From a bacterium (GTDB lineage: Bacteria > Patescibacteriota > Patescibacteriia > SG8-24), in assembly GCA_023246195.1 (NCBI GenBank), contig JAHFIW010000008.1, positions 1 to 42,308 on the forward strand: DNA of 42,308 bases, written 5' to 3'. The notes below the pieces were generated by a model. The model saw only the letters and a program-made list of their open reading frames with translations. It was not told where the DNA came from and ran no database searches. Below are positions 41,333 through 42,308 of this stretch, piece by piece; the stretch's first letter is position 1, and each line of letters begins with the position of its first letter. The translations under genes were made by a program, and so were the position numbers.

Positions 41333-42308
41333 ATGTTTGCTGCCGTCATTCCCGCGCTTAAACTCCCCCGTCAGCTTACCGGACCGTTCGATTATTCGAT
41401 TCCGGAGGGCTTAGCGCCGTCCGTCGGCGTGGGCTCGGTGGTCATCGTGCCCTGGCGCGGGCGCGCCGTCACCGGCATCGTTTTCGCATTGCGCGAGACG
41501 GCGGCAATCGACCCCAAGAAGACCAAGCCCGTCATCGCAGTCGCCGGGGCGGAGCGCGTACCTGCGGAATTGCTCTCGGCCATCGACTGGATGGCCAACC
41601 ACTACATGGCCGCGCCCGGAACCGTGGTCCGCTGCTTCTTGCCGACCGTGCCAAAGCGATCGGTATCGAAGGCTGATGACCTGCCAAAAGCACGCGTGAC
41701 GAGAAAACGAAAAGCGACCGCGTGCAAGGGAAGCGTGATTCGCTATGCGACGCCTGCTGCGAAATTCGAAGAGACCTGCCGTTTGGTGAACGCCTCTCTT
41801 GCGACAAAACGCGGTGCCATCGTGGTCGTCCCGCATGCGGAAGACGTGGTGGAAACCGTCGCGCTGATGCGTCGCGAATTCGGCGACGAGATCGTGGTGG
41901 AATGTCACGGCGAGATGGCCATGACGCCGCTGTGGAAGTCGTGGCAGCGCGCGGCGTCACCCGAACCGGTCGTCGTGGTAGGCACGCGCATGGCCGTCGG
42001 TTCGCCGGTGAGCGATCTCGGTGCCGTCATCGTGCTCGAGTCCGACAGCGCGGACCTGAAACAATACGACCAGAACCCGCGATATGACGCGCGTGCAGTC
42101 GCCCTGCATCGCGCGCGCGCAGCCGGCGCGACCATCGCCTTCATGAGCCATGCGCCACGCGCCGAGGAGTACGCGCTGGTTCGCGATGCGGGGTTCGCCT
42201 GGAAAGAAGTCGGTACCAGCGGAACGCCAGACGACATCTCCCTGGCCGAACCAGGCCGAAGCGCCCGTTCAGCCGAAGAGCGGCTCTTCACTCCCGCCGC
42301 CCATCAAG
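41333..42308 (+). CDS. priA: PriA-like primosomal protein N', helicase motifs degenerate; 3'-truncated by the window
   Basis: 325 codons are visible and the frame is open at the window end. The N-terminal 3'-DNA-end-binding domain is recognisable (GPFDYSIPEGLAPSVGVGSVVIVPWRGRAVTGIVF, about 16-50), followed by the winged-helix region (AIDWMANHYMAAPGTVVRCFLP). The helicase lobe aligns (ECHGEM...VVVGTRMAVGSPVSDLGAVIVLE...LKQYDQNPRYDARAVALHRARAAGA), but the usual GVTGSGKTE Walker A is replaced by YATPAAKFE and the DEEH box by ESDS. It therefore should not hydrolyse ATP, similar to the helicase-dead PriA of actinobacteria. A DNA-binding scaffold role at restarted forks is inferred. Confidence 0.85.
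   Translation, partial: MFAAVIPALKLPRQLTGPFDYSIPEGLAPSVGVGSVVIVPWRGRAVTGIVFALRETAAIDPKKTKPVIAVAGAERVPAELLSAIDWMANHYMAAPGTVVRCFLPTVPKRSVSKADDLPKARVTRKRKATACKGSVIRYATPAAKFEETCRLVNASLATKRGAIVVVPHAEDVVETVALMRREFGDEIVVECHGEMAMTPLWKSWQRAASPEPVVVVGTRMAVGSPVSDLGAVIVLESDSADLKQYDQNPRYDARAVALHRARAAGATIAFMSHAPRAEEYALVRDAGFAWKEVGTSGTPDDISLAEPGRSARSAEERLFTPAAHQ

Noticed and set aside
1-42308. tRNA, rRNA, CRISPR array, IS element or integrase
   Set aside because: No repeat-spacer pattern, transposase or integrase motif, tRNA T-loop/acceptor combination or rRNA sequence was recognised by eye. A covariance-model scan could still reveal a tRNA or other RNA.

Overview
The window looks like a chromosomal segment of a Patescibacteria/CPR-type bacterium with a fairly GC-rich core. 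This is inferred from compact single-copy genes with short or overlapping junctions, few clear Shine-Dalgarno sites, and a gene mix typical of such genomes: a DciA-like protein, MreBCD-PBP2, FtsQ with Alr and Ddl, FtsH, ClpB, LexA and a degenerate PriA. No search was run; all family names come from motifs read in the translations.

Layout. 1-3253: 3' part of a UvrD-type helicase with an Fe-S nuclease domain, a secreted or anchored thermonuclease, a 48-residue CPxC protein missed by simple ORF calling, a DciA-like protein and a small membrane protein. 3337-9889: cell-shape operon mreB-mreC-mreD-mrdA followed by greA and lysS. 9902-20564: AT-richer accessory block with an SDH/Clp-fold protease, a cytidylyltransferase-like protein, a DUF3892 protein, a self-inhibited (class II) Fic AMPylator with a palindromic operator at its start codon, a complete type I restriction-modification operon (hsdM, hsdS, hsdR), and a convergent three-TM protein whose cytosolic part resembles a caspase/CHAT fold. 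20576-22333: ABC exporter. 22450-24791 (minus): thymidylate-synthase-family enzyme, Ham1-like NTP pyrophosphatase with an extra N-terminal domain, and a P-loop kinase.

25106-29959: serS, then alr-ddl-ftsQ, tightly packed for peptidoglycan precursor synthesis and division. 30072-31877: ftsH. 31911-32490: no recognisable gene. 32573-36624 (minus): a zinc-ribbon TM protein, and a wecG/tagA-like glycosyltransferase-gltX-M23 peptidase operon. 36750-39389: clpB behind an exact CIRCE element. 39395-39681: a candidate small RNA and a 24-residue peptide gene. 39682-40320: lexA. 40469-42308: a LigB/Memo-like protein and the start of an ATPase-dead-looking PriA.

Most interesting points: (1) the TS-family protein carries Asp where dUMP-specific enzymes have Asn, and its operon (TS-family, NTP pyrophosphatase, P-loop kinase) parallels the phage T4 set that makes hydroxymethyl-dCTP, suggesting a modified-deoxycytidine pathway; (2) the defence-like block with a membrane caspase-like candidate effector and an autoregulated-looking Fic gene; (3) PriA without Walker motifs; (4) a likely small RNA facing a hydrophobic, basic micro-ORF.
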